NCBI RefSeq assembly: GCF_002742645.2
Contig: NZ_CP033875.1
Span: 4,256,001 to 4,320,000, forward strand
DNA from: Caulobacter sp. FWC26
GTDB lineage: Bacteria > Pseudomonadota > Alphaproteobacteria > Caulobacterales > Caulobacteraceae
Length of the DNA: 64,000 bases
Reading direction: 5' to 3'
The notes under the pieces were generated by a model that was not told the origin of the DNA, made no database searches, and saw only the letters and a list, made by a program, of their open reading frames with translations. The position numbers and the translations under genes are program-made. How positions within the stretch are numbered: the stretch's first letter is position 1; each line of letters opens with the position of its first letter. This document shows, one piece after another, positions 9,733 through 19,942 of the stretch.

Positions 9733-10161
9733 TCAGCCGGCCACGGCCGCGGCCAGGATCAGGGCCACGCCCAGCTTGGCCCCGACCAGCAGGGCGGCGG
9801 CGGCCACCTCGCCCTCGTGGATCCGCTCGGGCAAGCCCTTGAGCAACATGTCGGTGATGCGGAACACCAGAAGCTGCACGGCGATGGTCGCCGCGCCCCA
9901 GATGACGATCTCGGTCACCGAGGTCGAGGCACGCAACGACACCGCCAGCGGGATGGCCAGGCCGACGAACACGCCGCCGAGCGAGAGCGCCGCCGCCGCA
10001 TTGCCTTCACGGATCAGGGTGACTTCCTTGTGCGGGGTCAGCAGGGCGTAGAGCGTGGTGCCCAGGATCAGCATCACCAACGTCACGCTCGCATGTAGCA
10101 GGGTGACCGGAAAGCCGGTGGCGAAGGCCTGGACCTCGGGCGACTGAAGCTGGGACGGCAT
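9733..10161 (-). CDS. DUF350 family inner-membrane protein
   Basis: 142 residues with four hydrophobic segments in two DUF350 repeats (LLHASVTLVMLILGTTLYALLTP and the matching ALLVGAKLGVALILAAA at the end, with two internal helices). Function in the family is not established; members often accompany envelope-stress or glutathionylspermidine-like genes. The ATG at 10161 was chosen over an in-frame upstream start at 10215, which would add a non-hydrophobic leader. The protease gene lies downstream on the same strand. Confidence 0.78.
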   Translation of the reverse strand: MPSQLQSPEVQAFATGFPVTLLHASVTLVMLILGTTLYALLTPHKEVTLIREGNAAAALSLGGVFVGLAIPLAVSLRASTSVTEIVIWGAATIAVQLLVFRITDMLLKGLPERIHEGEVAAAALLVGAKLGVALILAAAVAG

Positions 10162-10278
10162 GGACGCAAATGACCCCGATGGACTGACAGCCCCCTGACT
10201 AACACGGGTCGGCAAGGCTTGCGTAGGGGGCGCCCGTCTCGCGAGAGCTGAGCCTTCATGCCCCGGCCGCCAACCGCA

Positions 10279-11529
10279 TCAGGCCGCCTCGTCCTCGTCG
10301 TCGTCGGACAGCACGCCCGCCATCGCCGCCAGCGACAGCTTGCGCAGCGCCGAGGCGCGAACCTTTTCGCTTTCGCTCTTCAGCTGACCGCAGGCGGCGA
10401 GAATGTCGCGGCCGCGCGGGGTGCGGATCGGCGAGGAGTAGCCGGCCTTGTTGAGGATCGCGGCGAAGGCCTCGATCGTCGCCCAGTCCGAGCACTGGTA
10501 GTCGCTGCCCGGCCAGGGATTGAACGGGATCAGGTTGATCTTGGCCGGGATGCCCTTGATCAGCTTGACCAGGGCGCGCGCTTCCTCGGGACTGTCGTTG
10601 ACGCCCTTCAGCATCACGTACTCGAAGGTCACGCGGCGGGCGTTGCTAAGGCCCGGATAGGCGCGGATGCCGGCCATCAGCTCGGCGATCGGGTACTTCT
10701 TGTTCAGCGGAACCAGGACGTCGCGCAGCGGGTCGTTGGTGGCGTGCAGGCTGATCGCCAGCATGGCCTGGGTGGTCGAGCCCAGCTTTTCCAGCATCGG
10801 CACCACGCCCGAGGTCGACACCGTGATCCGGCGACGGGAGATGGCGATGCCTTCGTTGTCGCTGATGATCTCGATGGCGTCGGCCACCTGGCCCAGATTG
10901 TAGAGCGGCTCGCCCATGCCCATGAACACGATGTTCGAGAGCTGGCGGTCTTCCTTGTCGGACGGCCATTCGGCCAGATCGTCCTTGGCCACCTGCACCT
11001 GGGCGACGATCTCGGCCGTGGTCAGGTTGCGGACCAGCGGCTGGGTGCCGGTGTGGCAGAAGCTGCAGTTCAGCGTGCAGCCGACCTGGCTGGACACGCA
11101 GAGGGCGCCGGCCCGGCCGACGCCGGGAATGTAGACGCTTTCGACCTCGATGCCCGGGGCCATGCGGATCAGCCACTTGCGGGTGCCGTCCTTGGACACC
11201 TGGCGCTCGACGATCTCGGGACGGGCGATGGTGAAGGCTTCGGCGAGACGCGCACGGGTCTCCTTGGCCACATCGCTCATGTCGGCGAAGTCAGTGACGC
11301 CGCGATGGTGGATCCAGCGGAAGATCTGGGTGGCCCGCATCTTGGCCTTGCCGTGCTCGACCACGCCGCTTTCGACCAGCGCCGCGACCAACTGCGGGCG
11401 CGTCAGGCCAGATAGGTTGACCGGCGGCTTGGAGACGGGTTGGGCGGGCGTCGTCTCGGACGAGACGCGCGACAGGTCGAGGGTGACGCTCAAGGGGGTG
11501 TCCGGATGGTCGGGGGTCGAGGCGGACAT
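10279..11529 (-). CDS. rlmN: 23S rRNA/tRNA (adenine(2503)-C2)-methyltransferase RlmN
   Basis: 416 residues. The radical SAM cluster motif is CTLNCSFC, preceded by [37 protein letters not shown] and the C-terminal ILAACGQL (methyl-carrying Cys) identify RlmN and exclude plain radical SAM enzymes. It methylates A2503 of 23S rRNA and A37 of some tRNAs. The N-terminus is about 30 residues longer than in E. coli, with a Thr/Pro-rich start. C-terminal residues are acidic (DDDEDEAA). The frame is intact. Confidence 0.95.
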   Translation of the reverse strand: MSASTPDHPDTPLSVTLDLSRVSSETTPAQPVSKPPVNLSGLTRPQLVAALVESGVVEHGKAKMRATQIFRWIHHRGVTDFADMSDVAKETRARLAEAFTIARPEIVERQVSKDGTRKWLIRMAPGIEVESVYIPGVGRAGALCVSSQVGCTLNCSFCHTGTQPLVRNLTTAEIVAQVQVAKDDLAEWPSDKEDRQLSNIVFMGMGEPLYNLGQVADAIEIISDNEGIAISRRRITVSTSGVVPMLEKLGSTTQAMLAISLHATNDPLRDVLVPLNKKYPIAELMAGIRAYPGLSNARRVTFEYVMLKGVNDSPEEARALVKLIKGIPAKINLIPFNPWPGSDYQCSDWATIEAFAAILNKAGYSSPIRTPRGRDILAACGQLKSESEKVRASALRKLSLAAMAGVLSDDDEDEAA

Positions 11530-11578
11530 ATAGCAGGTCCGGACCGGCTTATCAAAAAGGACGGCCCGGGCTGCAATC

Positions 11579-12379
11579 TCACACCTTGCGGAACCGGCTT
11601 CCCTGGCTGGCCATCAGGGCCAGGGCCCAGTCGTCGGGCACGAGCTTGGCGATGGCGGCGATGGCCTTGTTCGGCGCGCCGGGCACGCAGATCGAGCGGT
11701 TGGCCTCGGCGGCCTCGTAGCCGGCGGCGGCCACCTCGTCGGCCCCCAGCCACATCCACTCTGGCACACCCTGGCTGACCTGGGCGCGAGTGCCGTTCAC
11801 GTCGTGGAACTCCGAATAGGTGAAGCCCGGGCACAAGGCGCTGACATGGACGCCCGTCTGCAGGTTTTCCAAGTGCAGGCTCTGGGAAAACTTCACCAGG
11901 AAGCTCTTGGTGGCGGCATAGAGCGTGTGGCCGGCCGCGCCGGGAACCAGGCCCGCCAGCGAGGCGACATTGACGATGCGTCCGAACCTGCGCTCGACCA
12001 TGCCCGGCAGGACCTTGTGGCTCATCTCGCAGACGCTGGTCAGCATCAGCTGGAGAAACTTGGCCTGATCCTCCCAGCGGGTGGCGTCATAGGTCCCCGG
12101 CAAACCGTAGCCGGCGTTGTTGACCAAGGCGTCGATCTCTCGCCCCTGCTGGGCGACACCCGCCAGCACCGCGTCGACGCCGCCGGGCTCGGCGAGATCG
12201 GCGGGAAGGGCGTAGGCCTCGACGCCCGAGCGCAGCTTGATCTCGGCGGCCAGGCTCTCGAGCCGATCGGCCCGGCGCGCGGTGAGGGCCACGTCATAGC
12301 CGTGGCTGGCGTAGATGCGGGCGGAAGCGGCCCCGATGCCGGCGGAGGCGCCGGTGATCAGGGCGAGACGACGGGCCAT
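11579..12379 (-). CDS. Short-chain dehydrogenase/reductase
   Basis: 266 residues of a classical SDR: cofactor motif TGASAGIG at residues 9-16, LVNNAG, and the active-site YAATK with an upstream catalytic Ser region ([10 protein letters not shown]). The arginine-rich stretch [10 protein letters not shown] after beta-2 suggests NADP(H) preference. Substrate unknown; the family covers many alcohols and ketones. The ATG at 12379 was chosen because it lies directly before the Rossmann beta-1 strand; the frame stays open upstream but without family-like sequence. It lies 49 bases upstream of the rlmN ATG in the same orientation. Confidence 0.85.
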   Translation of the reverse strand: MARRLALITGASAGIGAASARIYASHGYDVALTARRADRLESLAAEIKLRSGVEAYALPADLAEPGGVDAVLAGVAQQGREIDALVNNAGYGLPGTYDATRWEDQAKFLQLMLTSVCEMSHKVLPGMVERRFGRIVNVASLAGLVPGAAGHTLYAATKSFLVKFSQSLHLENLQTGVHVSALCPGFTYSEFHDVNGTRAQVSQGVPEWMWLGADEVAAAGYEAAEANRSICVPGAPNKAIAAIAKLVPDDWALALMASQGSRFRKV

Positions 12380-12460
12380 GATGCGATGATCCGGTGGAAA
12401 CTCCGCCGGAGTCGAGCACGGCCCGCGATTTGGTTCAAGCAACCCTCCAGGCGGCGGAGC

Positions 12461-12498
12461 GAAAGGGGCGCGCCGGAATGGCGAGGCGCGCCCCTTTC
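12461..12498 (-). terminator. 14-bp perfect inverted repeat after the flavodoxin gene
   Basis: GAAAGGGGCGCGCC (12461-12474) pairs perfectly with 12485-12498 around a 10-base loop. Read on the minus strand, the 3' arm ends CCCCTTTC, so it could act as a terminator for the gene ending at 12543. No classical long U run follows. Confidence 0.6.
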
Positions 12499-12499
12499 G

Positions 12500-12530
12500 G
12501 ATCACGGCCGGGAGGGCGACGGCCGTGATC
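12500..12530 (-). terminator. Second hairpin, 10-bp stem
   Basis: GATCACGGCC (12500-12509) pairs perfectly with GGCCGTGATC (12521-12530). With the hairpin at 12461-12498 it makes a tandem stem-loop array in the 163-base gap between two minus-strand genes, probably ending the flavodoxin transcript. Confidence 0.55.
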
Positions 12531-12542
12531 GTGGACGACGCC

Positions 12543-13151
12543 TCAGGCGGCCTGATCGAGTCCGCCGCGGGCGGCGCCGGCGACCCAGCGCGCAGCCGCC
12601 TTGGCGACGCGCTCGCCCAGCAGTCGCGCGGTCTCGCGGTCGCCGGCCGGCGGCGTGATTTCCGGCGAGGCGTTGTCGGACTGCGCGGCCAGGCCGATGA
12701 AGGAGCCGACGCGATTGATCGTGTCGGGGCCGCGCTCGGCGGCGGTGACGTTGGGCGGCGCCAGGCCCAGATTGATCCAGTTCATGCCGTGCTGCGCCGC
12801 CAGGATGGTCAGGCTGGCCAGCGCGTGGGCCTTGTCGCCGGCTAAGCTGTGCGAATTGGTGAAGCCGGCGGCCAGCTTGTCCTTCCAGGCGCCGGTGAAG
12901 AACGCGCTGGAGGTGGCGTCGGCGAACACTTTGAACACGCCCGACACGTCGCCCATATAGGTCGGCGCGCCGAAGACGACGGCGTCCGCAGCGGTAATCT
13001 GCTCGATCAGCGGCGCGAAGTCCTGGGCGGCGCTCTCGATCTTCAGCAGAACGGGTGTCTGGCCCGCGTCACGGACGCCTTCGGCGACCTTCTGAGCCAG
13101 AACTTCGGTATGGCCGTAGCCGGAATGGTAGGCGATGGCGACGGTGGTCAT
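12543..13151 (-). CDS. Flavodoxin-family NAD(P)H-dependent reductase
   Basis: 202 residues of the WrbA/flavodoxin-like FMN fold. The phosphate-binding loop is YHSGYGHTEVLA near the N-terminus, with FGAPTYMGDVSG and FTNSHSLAGDK as the other flavin-contacting loops. Likely a quinone or electrophile reductase. It sits downstream of an Rrf2-type regulator on the same strand, and a palindrome (13188-13197) lies 36 bases before its start, so redox-responsive repression by that regulator is plausible. The substrate cannot be read from sequence. Confidence 0.82.
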   Translation of the reverse strand: MTTVAIAYHSGYGHTEVLAQKVAEGVRDAGQTPVLLKIESAAQDFAPLIEQITAADAVVFGAPTYMGDVSGVFKVFADATSSAFFTGAWKDKLAAGFTNSHSLAGDKAHALASLTILAAQHGMNWINLGLAPPNVTAAERGPDTINRVGSFIGLAAQSDNASPEITPPAGDRETARLLGERVAKAAARWVAGAARGGLDQAA

Positions 13152-13187
13152 GGCAATCCCTCACGTTTGGAAACTGGATCGGTAGCG

Positions 13188-13197
13188 ATTACGTAAT
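13188..13197. promoter_or_regulatory. Palindromic operator candidate before the flavodoxin gene
   Basis: ATTACGTAAT is a perfect 10-bp palindrome 36 bases upstream of the flavodoxin ATG (minus strand), flanked by AGCG and CGCT at unequal spacing. The neighbouring Rrf2 regulator is the obvious candidate binder. The symmetry is seen; binding is inferred. Confidence 0.5.
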
Positions 13198-13289
13198 GAC
13201 GCTCCAAAGCGGCGCCAGGGGATTAGCCACAATCTTTGATGCAGTTTTTTGGGACCCGGGATCAGCCCGCCTGAAAGCGGCCCGTGCGT

Positions 13290-13712
13290 TTAGGCAAGCC
13301 CGTCCAAGAGGTCCGCGACCGTGATGCGGGAAAGCCTTTCAGCGGCGGCCTGGTCGGCGGAAAGGATCGCCGCGCGGACGGCGTCGGGGATCTTCTCCCC
13401 CACGGGACAACCCTTCACGCCCTTGGGCGCCACGCCCAGATGCGCGCAGCCGTTCACCGCCCGCAGGACGACATCGAGCGTGATGGTCTCGGCGGGTTTC
13501 AGCAACCAGGCGCCGCCATTGGCGCCCGCCCGCGCGCCGATCAGTCCCGCCTTGCCCAGCATGGCGGTCACCCGGCGCACCACGACAGGGTTGGTTGGCA
13601 CGGAGGCGGCGAGTTCCGCGCTGGCCACGGCGCGATCCGGCGAGAACGCCGCCTTGTGCGCCAGATAGGCCAGGGCATGGGCCGCGACGGGAAATTTCTG
13701 ACTGTCCGACAT
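13290..13712 (-). CDS. Rrf2 family transcriptional regulator
   Basis: 140 residues. The winged-helix N-terminus (residues about 5-60) has the Rrf2 pattern: HALAYLAHKA, ASAELAASVPTNPVVVRRVTAMLGKAGLI and GANGGAWLLKPAETITLDVVLRAV. Only two cysteines (NGCAHLG and KGCPVG) occur where IscR/NsrR have a three-Cys iron-sulfur site, so a thiol switch or non-cluster mode is more likely than [2Fe-2S] binding. The ATG at 13712 was chosen since the family begins right before the first helix; an earlier in-frame start at 13751 adds unrelated residues. Probable regulator of the downstream flavodoxin gene. Confidence 0.85.
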   Translation of the reverse strand: MSDSQKFPVAAHALAYLAHKAAFSPDRAVASAELAASVPTNPVVVRRVTAMLGKAGLIGARAGANGGAWLLKPAETITLDVVLRAVNGCAHLGVAPKGVKGCPVGEKIPDAVRAAILSADQAAAERLSRITVADLLDGLA

Positions 13713-13912
13713 CTCAACCCGGGAACGTAAGGTGGCCGCCCGCGCGTTCAACCGAAAACTCGCCCGCTGCGGAAATCCTCAACGGCTTGGGGACCGCGTA
13801 ATGCGACGCAGCGTGACGATTGAACCCGGCGCGGTTTGGGTGTATCGCGCCGCGCTTGATCGCGATATGGGTCGGCCAGCAGCGTTTTGCGAGGGCTCCC
13901 CGGAGGGATTGC

Positions 13913-15910
13913 ATGGCTTCCGAAGCCCCCCACGCTTCCGCACCCGATTGTGCGCCCGCGTCTTCTGACATTCCACAACAGGATGGGGCCCCGCCGAACG
14001 GCAATGGGCATGACCTGAAGGGACACGGCTTCTTCGCCCTGGCGCTGGGCTCGGTCGGCGTGGTGTTCGGCGACATCGGCACCAGCCCGCTCTACGCGTT
14101 CAAGGAAGCCTTGGCCGCAGCCGCCCACGACGGCGTCACCCGATCCGAGATCTTCGGCGTGGTCTCGCTGGCGCTGTGGGCGATGTTCCTGATCGTGACG
14201 ATCAAATACGTCGTCTTTATCATGCGCGCCGACAACAAGGGCGAAGGCGGCGTGCTGTCGCTGATGGCCCTGGCCCAACACGCCATGGGCCGGCGGACCG
14301 CTCTGGTGTTCGCCCTGGGCGTCGCCGGCGCGGCGCTGTTCTATGGCGACGCGGTAATCACGCCGGCCATGTCGGTTCTGTCCGCGGTGGAAGGCCTTCG
14401 CACCATTCCCGCGCTCGAGCATAGCGTGACCAACGAGGTCGTCCTGCTGATCGCCACGGTCATGCTGCTGGGCCTGTTCTTCATCCAGAGCCGCGGCACG
14501 GCCTCGGTGGGCAAGCTGTTTGGCCCGGTCTGCGCGCTTTGGTTTGGCGTGATGTTCGCGCTGGGGCTCATGAACCTGGCGAGCAACCCCGGCATCCTGA
14601 TGGCGGTCAACCCGTACTACGCGGTCAAGTTCCTGGCTGAGCACGGCCTCACGGGCTTCATCGTCCTGGGCGCGGTGTTCCTCACCGTGACGGGCGTCGA
14701 GGCCCTGACCGCCGACATGGGTCATTTCGGGCGCTGGCCGATCCAGGCCGCCTGGCTGTTCTTCGTTCTGCCGTGCCTGGCCATGAACTATCTGGGCCAA
14801 GGCGCCTTCGCCCTCAGCACGCTGCAGGCGGCGGAAGCCGCCGGTAAGGCGATGCCGGAGGTTAACTGGTTCTTCGAAATGGCGCCTGAAGCCGCACGCC
14901 TGCCGCTGGTGCTGCTGGCCGGCGCGGCGACCGTGATCGCCAGCCAGGCGGTCATCACCGGCGCGTTCTCGCTGACCCAGCAGGCCATCCAGCTGGGCCT
15001 GCTGCCGCGCCTGGACGTGCGCCGCACGTCCGAAACCCAGTCGGGCCAGATCTTCGTGCCCCAGCTCAACACCATGCTGCTGGTCGGCGTGCTGGCCATC
15101 ATGTTCACCTTCCAGACGTCTTCGGCCCTGGCCCACGCCTATGGCCTGGCCGTGACCGGCACGATGATCGTGACCACCTGCATGGCCTTCATCGTCATGC
15201 GCAAACTGTGGAAATGGAGCATGCCGATGGCGCTGCTCTTCCTCGTGCCGTTCCTGACGCTGGACATCACCTTCCTCAGCGCCAACGCCCTGCGCTTCTT
15301 CTCGGGCGGCTGGCTGCCCGTGCTGATCGGCGCGGCGCTGTTCACGATCATGGCCACCTGGGTGCGCGGCAGCCAGATCCTGACCGACAAGACCCGCCGC
15401 GACAGCCTGCCCGTCGCCGATCTGATGGACATCCTGCGTGCCCGCGCTCCGCATCGCGCCCCCGGCACGGCGATCTTCCTGACCTCCGACCCCGACATGA
15501 CGCCGGTGGCGCTGATGCACAACCTCAAGCACAACAAGGTGCTGCACGAGCGCAACGTGATCCTGACGGTCCGCACGGCCGAGACGCCGCGCGTCGCCGA
15601 GGAGGACCGTGTGAAGATCGAGAAGGTCAACGACGACTTCAAGAAGGTCATCGTCAACTACGGCTTCATGGAAAGTCCCAACATTCCCAAGGCTCTAGCC
15701 GTGTGCCGCAAGCAGGGCCTGAAGTTCGACATCATGGCCACCAGCTTCTTCCTCGGCCGCCGCTCGATCGTGCCATCGGCCAATTCCGGCATGCCGATGT
15801 GGCAGGATCGCCTATTCATCTACCTGATGAAGAACGCCGCCAACCCGACCGACTTCTTCAAGATCCCGCCCGGCCGCGTGGTCGAGTTGGGCGCCCAAGT
15901 GACGGTGTAG
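13913..15910 (+). CDS. kup: KUP family low-affinity potassium transporter
   Basis: 665 residues. The KUP hallmark GVVFGDIGTSPLYAFKEAL follows a short cytoplasmic N-terminus. About 12 transmembrane segments fill residues 40-460, with GEGGVLSLMALAQ, GDAVITPAMSVLSAVEGL and VEALTADMGHFG conserved. A soluble C-terminal domain ends the protein. It imports K+ with H+. A GGAGG site 6 bases before the ATG at 13913 fixes this start over one at 13820. It is divergent from the Rrf2 gene, with 200 bases between. Confidence 0.94.
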   Translation: MASEAPHASAPDCAPASSDIPQQDGAPPNGNGHDLKGHGFFALALGSVGVVFGDIGTSPLYAFKEALAAAAHDGVTRSEIFGVVSLALWAMFLIVTIKYVVFIMRADNKGEGGVLSLMALAQHAMGRRTALVFALGVAGAALFYGDAVITPAMSVLSAVEGLRTIPALEHSVTNEVVLLIATVMLLGLFFIQSRGTASVGKLFGPVCALWFGVMFALGLMNLASNPGILMAVNPYYAVKFLAEHGLTGFIVLGAVFLTVTGVEALTADMGHFGRWPIQAAWLFFVLPCLAMNYLGQGAFALSTLQAAEAAGKAMPEVNWFFEMAPEAARLPLVLLAGAATVIASQAVITGAFSLTQQAIQLGLLPRLDVRRTSETQSGQIFVPQLNTMLLVGVLAIMFTFQTSSALAHAYGLAVTGTMIVTTCMAFIVMRKLWKWSMPMALLFLVPFLTLDITFLSANALRFFSGGWLPVLIGAALFTIMATWVRGSQILTDKTRRDSLPVADLMDILRARAPHRAPGTAIFLTSDPDMTPVALMHNLKHNKVLHERNVILTVRTAETPRVAEEDRVKIEKVNDDFKKVIVNYGFMESPNIPKALAVCRKQGLKFDIMATSFFLGRRSIVPSANSGMPMWQDRLFIYLMKNAANPTDFFKIPPGRVVELGAQVTV

Positions 15911-15913
15911 GCG

Positions 15914-16276
15914 ATGGAAACGGCGCTGCGTATCCTTGGCGATGGTCTGTCGATCGCCGCCCTGACCATCATCGCCACCACCGCTCATGGCGCCTGGCAA
16001 CGCATTCCGGCCGGCGCCAGCGTGCCGATCGTCTGGACCCGCGAGGGAAAGCCCGCGCTTCGGTTCAACAAGGCCGCGGGCCTGCTCTGGATTCCCATCG
16101 CGTCCATGGCGATCATCTTCGCCTTCACCCTATCGGGAACAACGTTCCGGGCTGAAGGGCTGGACGCAGTGATGGTGTTCTGCGTGCGCGCCACCCTCGG
16201 CGCCGTGCTGGCCATGGCTCAGCTTTTCCACCTGCGCTCGGTCATGAAGACGTTGCAGGACGAGGGCCAGATCTAG
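15914..16276 (+). CDS. Small membrane protein of unknown function
   Basis: 120 residues starting 3 bases after the kup stop, so probably co-transcribed with it. Three hydrophobic segments are visible: SIAALTIIATTA near the start, LLWIPIASMAIIFAFTL centrally, and VMVFCVRATLGAVLAMAQLF near the end. No domain or catalytic motif is recognised. The WIPIASMAIIF stretch vaguely resembles DUF1648/SdpI-type segments, but too weakly to name. The charged tail HLRSVMKTLQDEGQI is probably cytoplasmic. Confidence 0.65.
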   Translation: METALRILGDGLSIAALTIIATTAHGAWQRIPAGASVPIVWTREGKPALRFNKAAGLLWIPIASMAIIFAFTLSGTTFRAEGLDAVMVFCVRATLGAVLAMAQLFHLRSVMKTLQDEGQI

Positions 16277-16358
16277 AGCCCCTATTAACGCTTGACCCGC
16301 GCGGTCTTTCGCCGTTGAAGGCGCGCGACTTTGTGTTTCTCTCCGAAAGGACCCTCTC

Positions 16359-17585
<1,227 letters not shown>

Positions 17586-17606
17586 GCGGGTTAAAGCCAA
17601 ACGATC

Positions 17607-17641
17607 AAAGGGCGTCGCGGGGAAACTCGCGGCGCCTTTTT
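17607..17641 (+). terminator. Rho-independent terminator of argG
   Basis: GGCGTCGCG (17611-17619) pairs with CGCGGCGCC (17628-17636), one pair being G-U, and the stem can be extended by AAAG/TTTT. Five T follow the stem. It lies 25 bases past the argG stop. Confidence 0.85.
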
Positions 17642-17695
17642 CATTTGGTCCAAGATGGCCGGCTCTCTCGCGCCAGGAGAGAGCGTTTTTGGCTC

Positions 17696-17896
17696 TCACA
17701 CCCGGTTGTACGGATACCGGTCCCGGATCAGCCGCTGGAAGAACCGGCCCTTGGAAGGCGCGCGAAAGAAGGCCCGGCTGACGCGCTCGGGAACGCCGAC
17801 ATAGACGTATTCATCGCCGTCCTGGAACGTGACGAACAGCTTGCCGTGTTCAGGGGTGTAGTCGATCGCTCGGATCGCGGCAGAGTCCACATGCAT
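17696..17896 (-). CDS. KTSC domain protein
   Basis: 66 residues, essentially all KTSC domain: VDSAAIRAIDYTPEHGKLFVTF, then YVYVGVPERVSRAFFRAPSKGRFFQRLIRDRYPY-type sequence with the domain's characteristic small-residue/Lys-Gly turn (APSKGRFF). The domain is common in short bacterial proteins and next to RNA-processing enzymes such as lysyl-tRNA synthetase C-termini; a nucleic-acid role is possible but unproven. It is convergent with argG and divergent from the MAPEG gene. Confidence 0.75.
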   Translation of the reverse strand: MHVDSAAIRAIDYTPEHGKLFVTFQDGDEYVYVGVPERVSRAFFRAPSKGRFFQRLIRDRYPYNRV

Positions 17897-18070
17897 GGCT
17901 TACGAAGCCTCCGCAAAGGGGATCGTTCAGTCTAGGAGCGAACGAAACCCGGCCGGGTTCCCGGCGTGCGCGGCTCCATAGACCGCCGAACGCCGCGTGC
18001 ATACTCAGGGCGAATACGAATAGTCTGGCTGTGAGGCGGTCCGGGGAGGCCGCCAGGAGGAAGCGGAAAC

Positions 18071-18478
18071 ATGACTCAATCGCACGCGCTGGTGGCCATC
18101 GTCACCCTGGTCTCCTTGCTGGTCTATGTCTGGATGATCTTCAGGATCGGCGGCGCCCGCCGTCGCACCGGCATCGACGCGCCGGCCATGACCGGCGATC
18201 CGGAGCTGGAGCGCCATCTGCGGGTGCAGGCCAACACCGTCGAGTGGCTGGTGATCTACCTGCCCTCGCTGTGGCTGTTCGCGATCTACTGGAACGACCT
18301 GTTCGCCGCCGCGGCCGGCGTGGTCTGGATCATCGGCCGCATCCTGTACGCCCTCGGCTACGCCGCCGACGCCAAGAAGCGCGAGCTGGGCTTCATCATC
18401 CAGATGCTGGCCACGGCGGTGCTGCTGTTCGGCGCCCTGGGGCGGGCGATCTATGTCTACGCCGTCGTCGGCGCCTAG
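18071..18478 (+). CDS. MAPEG family membrane protein
   Basis: 135 residues with four transmembrane segments. The MAPEG signature ERHLRVQANTVEWLVIYLPSLWLF carries the conserved Arg, Asn and Glu that bind glutathione in eukaryotic members. WIIGRILYALGYAAD marks the third helix. Bacterial MAPEG proteins are putative microsomal-type glutathione transferases or eicosanoid-like enzymes acting on lipophilic electrophiles. A GGAGGAAG site precedes the ATG. A terminator immediately follows at 18494-18537. Confidence 0.85.
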   Translation: MTQSHALVAIVTLVSLLVYVWMIFRIGGARRRTGIDAPAMTGDPELERHLRVQANTVEWLVIYLPSLWLFAIYWNDLFAAAAGVVWIIGRILYALGYAADAKKRELGFIIQMLATAVLLFGALGRAIYVYAVVGA

Positions 18479-18493
18479 AGCTCACGACCTGAC

Positions 18494-18537
18494 TGCGCCA
18501 GACCGTAAGTTCTGGTCTTCTGTTCTGGCGCATTTTT
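18494..18537 (+). terminator. Terminator after the MAPEG gene
   Basis: TGCGCCAGA (18494-18502) and TCTGGCGCA (18524-18532) form a perfect 9-bp stem followed by TTTTT. The 21-base loop contains an alternative inner stem, AGACC/GGTCT. It lies 15 bases past the stop. Confidence 0.85.
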
Positions 18538-18621
18538 CTTCACGCGAACCGGGGCCCCTTGGCTCGAAAAAGACTCTAGCTTTGCTTGGTGGTCCGTGGC
18601 GCAGCGGCCTATATCCGCGCC

Positions 18622-19254
18622 ATGGACCACCTGCCCGTCGATCCCGCCCGCTACGGCGCCTTTCTGGTCGCCATGTTCGTCATGGCCATCACGCCGGGGC
18701 CGGCGAATCTGTTCGCGATCGCCACCGGGATGGAACGCGGCAAGACTGCGGCTCTGCTGGGCGTGGTCGGGATGAACACCGCCACCCTGGTCTGGTTCGC
18801 CTGCTCGGCCCTGGGCCTCGGCGCCCTGATCATCGCCTTCCCGAAGGCGTTTCACATCCTGGCGCTGGCCGGCGCGGCCTATCTGGTCTGGCTGGGCTTG
18901 AAATCCCTGTGGGCCGGAATCAGGAACCTCGAAAGCCACGCCTCGGCCACCGTTCGAGCAAGCCGCTCGGCCTTCTTCGACGGCTTCATGGTGCAGATCG
19001 CCAATCCAAAGATCCTGCTGTTCTTTTCGGCCGTGCTGCCGCCGTTTCTGGATGTCGACCGCCCGCTCGTTCCGCAGCTGATCATGTTCGCCTGCGCCAC
19101 CATCGGCATGGACCTGTTCAGCATGTCGGCCTACGGCGTCGGCGGCGCGGCGCTATCGAGCCGGATGAACGAACCGGGCTTCCGGCGCGGCTTTGCGATC
19201 CTGGTCGGCGTGCTGCTGATCACCGCCGCCGTACTGATCGTTTCGCGCGGCTAA
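18622..19254 (+). CDS. LysE family amino-acid exporter
   Basis: 210 residues with six hydrophobic segments. The LysE/RhtB N-terminal signature AITPGPANLFAIATGMERGK and the following VGMNTATLVW and AYLVWLGLKSLWAG fit the family, as does MVQIANPKILLFFSAVLPPF. Members export basic or neutral amino acids or homoserine lactones; the substrate here is unknown. The ATG at 18622 (MDHLPVDPARYG) was preferred to an upstream start at 18586 since the family begins just before the first helix. Confidence 0.87.
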   Translation: MDHLPVDPARYGAFLVAMFVMAITPGPANLFAIATGMERGKTAALLGVVGMNTATLVWFACSALGLGALIIAFPKAFHILALAGAAYLVWLGLKSLWAGIRNLESHASATVRASRSAFFDGFMVQIANPKILLFFSAVLPPFLDVDRPLVPQLIMFACATIGMDLFSMSAYGVGGAALSSRMNEPGFRRGFAILVGVLLITAAVLIVSRG

Positions 19255-19348
19255 GTTTCCGCCATGTGGCAATGCGGCCTTGGCGAAACCACAAAGCCCA
19301 GCCAGAGTTGACTCTAGCATCCAAGGACTCCGCGTGAAGGAGCACGTC

Positions 19349-19939
19349 ATGTCGATCAAGAAGGCCGCCCTCGCCGCAGCCCTGGTGGTGGCCGCAGGTC
19401 TCGCCGCCTGCGCCACCCCAACGCCGTATCAGCCCCGCATCACCTCAGGCGCCGTCACCGGCGGCTTCTCCGAGCAGAAGCTGGAGGGCGACCGCTTCCG
19501 CGTGTCGTTCGCCGGCAACAGCCTGACCTCGCGTGAGACCGTTGAGCGTTATCTGCTGTACCGCGCGGCCGAGCTCACCGTGCAGCAAGGCTATGACTGG
19601 TTCGAGACGGCCGACCACCGCACCGATCGCACCGCCCGTAGCTATGTGGAGTCCGACCCGTTCGCGCGGCCGGGCTTCGGATGGGGCTATCCGTACGGCT
19701 ACTGGCGCCCGGCGTGGCGCTATTACGGCCCGGCTTTCGGCTGGCGCACCTGGGACCCCTTCTGGGGTGACCCCTTCTTCGCCGACCGCGCCCAGATCCG
19801 CACGGTGGAGAAGTTCGAAGCCGGCGCTGAGATCGTCATGCACAAGGGCCAGAAGCCGCAAGGCGACCCGCGCGCCTACGACGCTCGTGAGATCATGGCC
19901 AACCTGGCCGGCTCGATCGTGCGGCCGGAGGCGAAATAA
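19349..19939 (+). CDS. CC0125/CC1285 family lipoprotein
   Basis: 196 residues. It has a lysine-rich n-region, a hydrophobic core and a lipobox AGLAAC (Cys about residue 22), so it is a predicted lipoprotein. The mature part begins with a conserved block (GFSEQKLEGDRFRVSFAGN, ETVERYLLYRAAELT, GYDWFET), followed by a Gly/Pro/Trp/Tyr-rich segment (residues about 105-140) and a C-terminal FEAGAEIVMHKGQKP block. The family is named from C. crescentus proteins; its function is unknown. A GAAGGAG site before the ATG at 19349 decides the start. Confidence 0.85.
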   Translation: MSIKKAALAAALVVAAGLAACATPTPYQPRITSGAVTGGFSEQKLEGDRFRVSFAGNSLTSRETVERYLLYRAAELTVQQGYDWFETADHRTDRTARSYVESDPFARPGFGWGYPYGYWRPAWRYYGPAFGWRTWDPFWGDPFFADRAQIRTVEKFEAGAEIVMHKGQKPQGDPRAYDAREIMANLAGSIVRPEAK

Positions 19940-19942
19940 GAA

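Noticed and set aside
5916..9842. A 1308-codon open plus-strand frame overlapping shkA and ampG
   Set aside because: Arg/Gly/Pro-rich with no domain. It is a frame-shifted shadow of well-supported genes with exact catalytic motifs, a common effect of high GC.
13748..15547. A 599-codon minus-strand frame antisense to kup
   Set aside because: His/Gln/Arg-rich antisense shadow; kup has strong family motifs and a ribosome-binding site.
17941..17961. Stress-type promoter AACG...GTTCC before the KTSC gene
   Set aside because: Spacing is only 12 bases, too short for the GGAAC-N16/17-CGTT consensus.
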